Assembly (NCBI RefSeq): GCF_000215745.1
Contig: NC_015663.1
Coordinates: 5,056,780 to 5,120,779 of the forward strand
Reading direction: 5' to 3'
Length of the DNA: 64,000 bases
Source: Klebsiella aerogenes KCTC 2190
GTDB taxonomy: Bacteria; Pseudomonadota; Gammaproteobacteria; Enterobacterales; Enterobacteriaceae
Both the position numbers and the translations under genes were made by a program. The notes beneath the pieces were generated by a model, which was given only the letters and a program-made list of their open reading frames with translations, was not told where the DNA came from and did not search any database. Below, in pieces: positions 63,447 to 64,000 of the stretch (position 1 is the first letter of the stretch; each line of letters starts with the position of its first letter).

Positions 63447-63471
63447 GCGGACAGAATGTTTTTCTGTCCGC
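63447..63471 (+). terminator. Hairpin downstream of yeiQ
   Basis: GCGGACAGA / TCTGTCCGC is a 9-bp perfect stem with a 7-base loop, 16 bases after the yeiQ stop. No immediate T-run follows, though pyrimidine-rich sequence does. Confidence 0.55.
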
Positions 63472-63551
63472 AGTAACCCTTCTCTTTTTCCCCTTTTTTC
63501 GTCAGGATAGTCGCAACTGTTACAACATTACATTTCTATGCTGGAGGGGAT

Positions 63552-64000
63552 GTGACCAAAACTAACCTGATCACGGGCTTTCTCGGCAGCGGCAAAACGA
63601 CCTCGATTCTTCATGTACTGGCCCACAAGCCTGCAAATGAAAAATGGGCCGTGCTGGTCAACGAGTTCGGCGAAGTCGGCATCGACGGCGCCCTGCTGGC
63701 GGAAAGCGGCGCGTTGCTAAAAGAGATCCCCGGCGGCTGCATGTGCTGCGTCAACGGTCTGCCAATGCAGGTTGGGCTCAATACGCTGCTGCGCCAGGGA
63801 AAGCCCGATCGTCTGCTGATTGAACCAACCGGACTGGGTCATCCCAGGCAGATCCTTGATACCCTCACCGCTGCGGTCTACGAGCCGTGGATCGATCTGC
63901 GCGCGACGCTGTGCATTCTCGATCCGCGCCAGCTGTTGGAGGAGAAGATCGTAGCCAATGATAATTTCCGCGATCAGCTGGCCGCAGCCGATGTCATCGT
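63552..64000 (+). CDS. yeiR: Zinc-binding GTPase YeiR (COG0523), N-terminal part
   Basis: The first 149 codons of a G3E-family GTPase; the gene leaves the window at its right edge. Walker A is GFLGSGKTT (9-17), the metal-binding CxCC is C63-M-C65-C66 (GGCMCCV), and the switch region follows in LIEPTGLGHP. Relatives are metallochaperones or metal-homeostasis proteins; E. coli YeiR binds zinc. The start is GTG, chosen because GGAGGGGA lies directly before it and no in-frame ATG exists there. It follows yeiQ, as in E. coli. Confidence 0.92.
   Translation, partial: MTKTNLITGFLGSGKTTSILHVLAHKPANEKWAVLVNEFGEVGIDGALLAESGALLKEIPGGCMCCVNGLPMQVGLNTLLRQGKPDRLLIEPTGLGHPRQILDTLTAAVYEPWIDLRATLCILDPRQLLEEKIVANDNFRDQLAAADVI

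Overview
The window is a chromosomal segment of an enterobacterium, almost certainly Klebsiella or its close relative Raoultella. The backbone reproduces the E. coli K-12 gene order from mrp-metG to yeiR with near-identical protein lengths. On top of it sit blocks typical of klebsiellae: a 3-hydroxybenzoate/gentisate (mhb) cluster, an antiterminated bgl operon, an intact mdtQ-type outer-membrane channel gene, and uxuA placed beside yeiQ. I cannot settle the species from the sequence alone. No rRNA, tRNA, CRISPR array, prophage or insertion sequence was seen.

Layout. 1-10,900: mrp (partial), metG, yehR, yehS, the btsR/btsS pyruvate-sensing two-component system, mlrA, the small membrane protein yohO, and the osmoprotectant ABC transporter yehW-yehX-yehY-osmF. 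11,000-20,700: bglX, dld, a GNAT acetyltransferase, pbpG, yohC, yohD, mdtQ and a SAM methyltransferase. 20,766-25,100: the bglGFB operon with two BglG-responsive antiterminator/terminator sites. 25,216-26,148: dusC. 26,161-32,241: the mhbTDHIM catabolic operon with divergent mhbR, encoding conversion of 3-hydroxybenzoate to gentisate, maleylpyruvate, fumarylpyruvate and then fumarate plus pyruvate. 32,300-35,400: yohJK, cdd and sanA. 35,413-40,394: the mglBAC galactose/methyl-galactoside transporter with its repressor gene galS; mglA carries a one-base deletion. 40,550-43,571: yeiB, folE, yeiG. 43,674-45,813: an arsRBC arsenic-resistance operon inserted between yeiG and cirA. 45,883-54,035: cirA, lysP, a pair of unknown membrane-protein genes, yeiE, a structured repeat element, yeiH and nfo. 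54,089-59,632: fruBKA, setB, yeiW. 59,838-64,000: efpL (yeiP), divergent uxuA/yeiQ and the start of yeiR.

Control sites readable from the sequence fit the genes: CRP sites at cdd and mglB spaced about -41.5 from good -10 boxes, GalR/GalS operators at mglB and galS, two Cra operators before fruB, a Fur box before cirA, an ArsR-type palindrome before arsR with a second copy between arsR and arsB, a UxuR-like operator before uxuA, and a palindrome over the mhbR ribosome-binding site.

Least explained items: the overlapping gene pair at 49,845-50,815, whose products share a three-helix topology and a periplasmic C-X17-C; the roughly 210-bp multi-hairpin repeat upstream of yeiH; a 20-bp-arm hairpin in front of metG; a terminator-like hairpin between fruB and setB; and the single-base frameshift in mglA.
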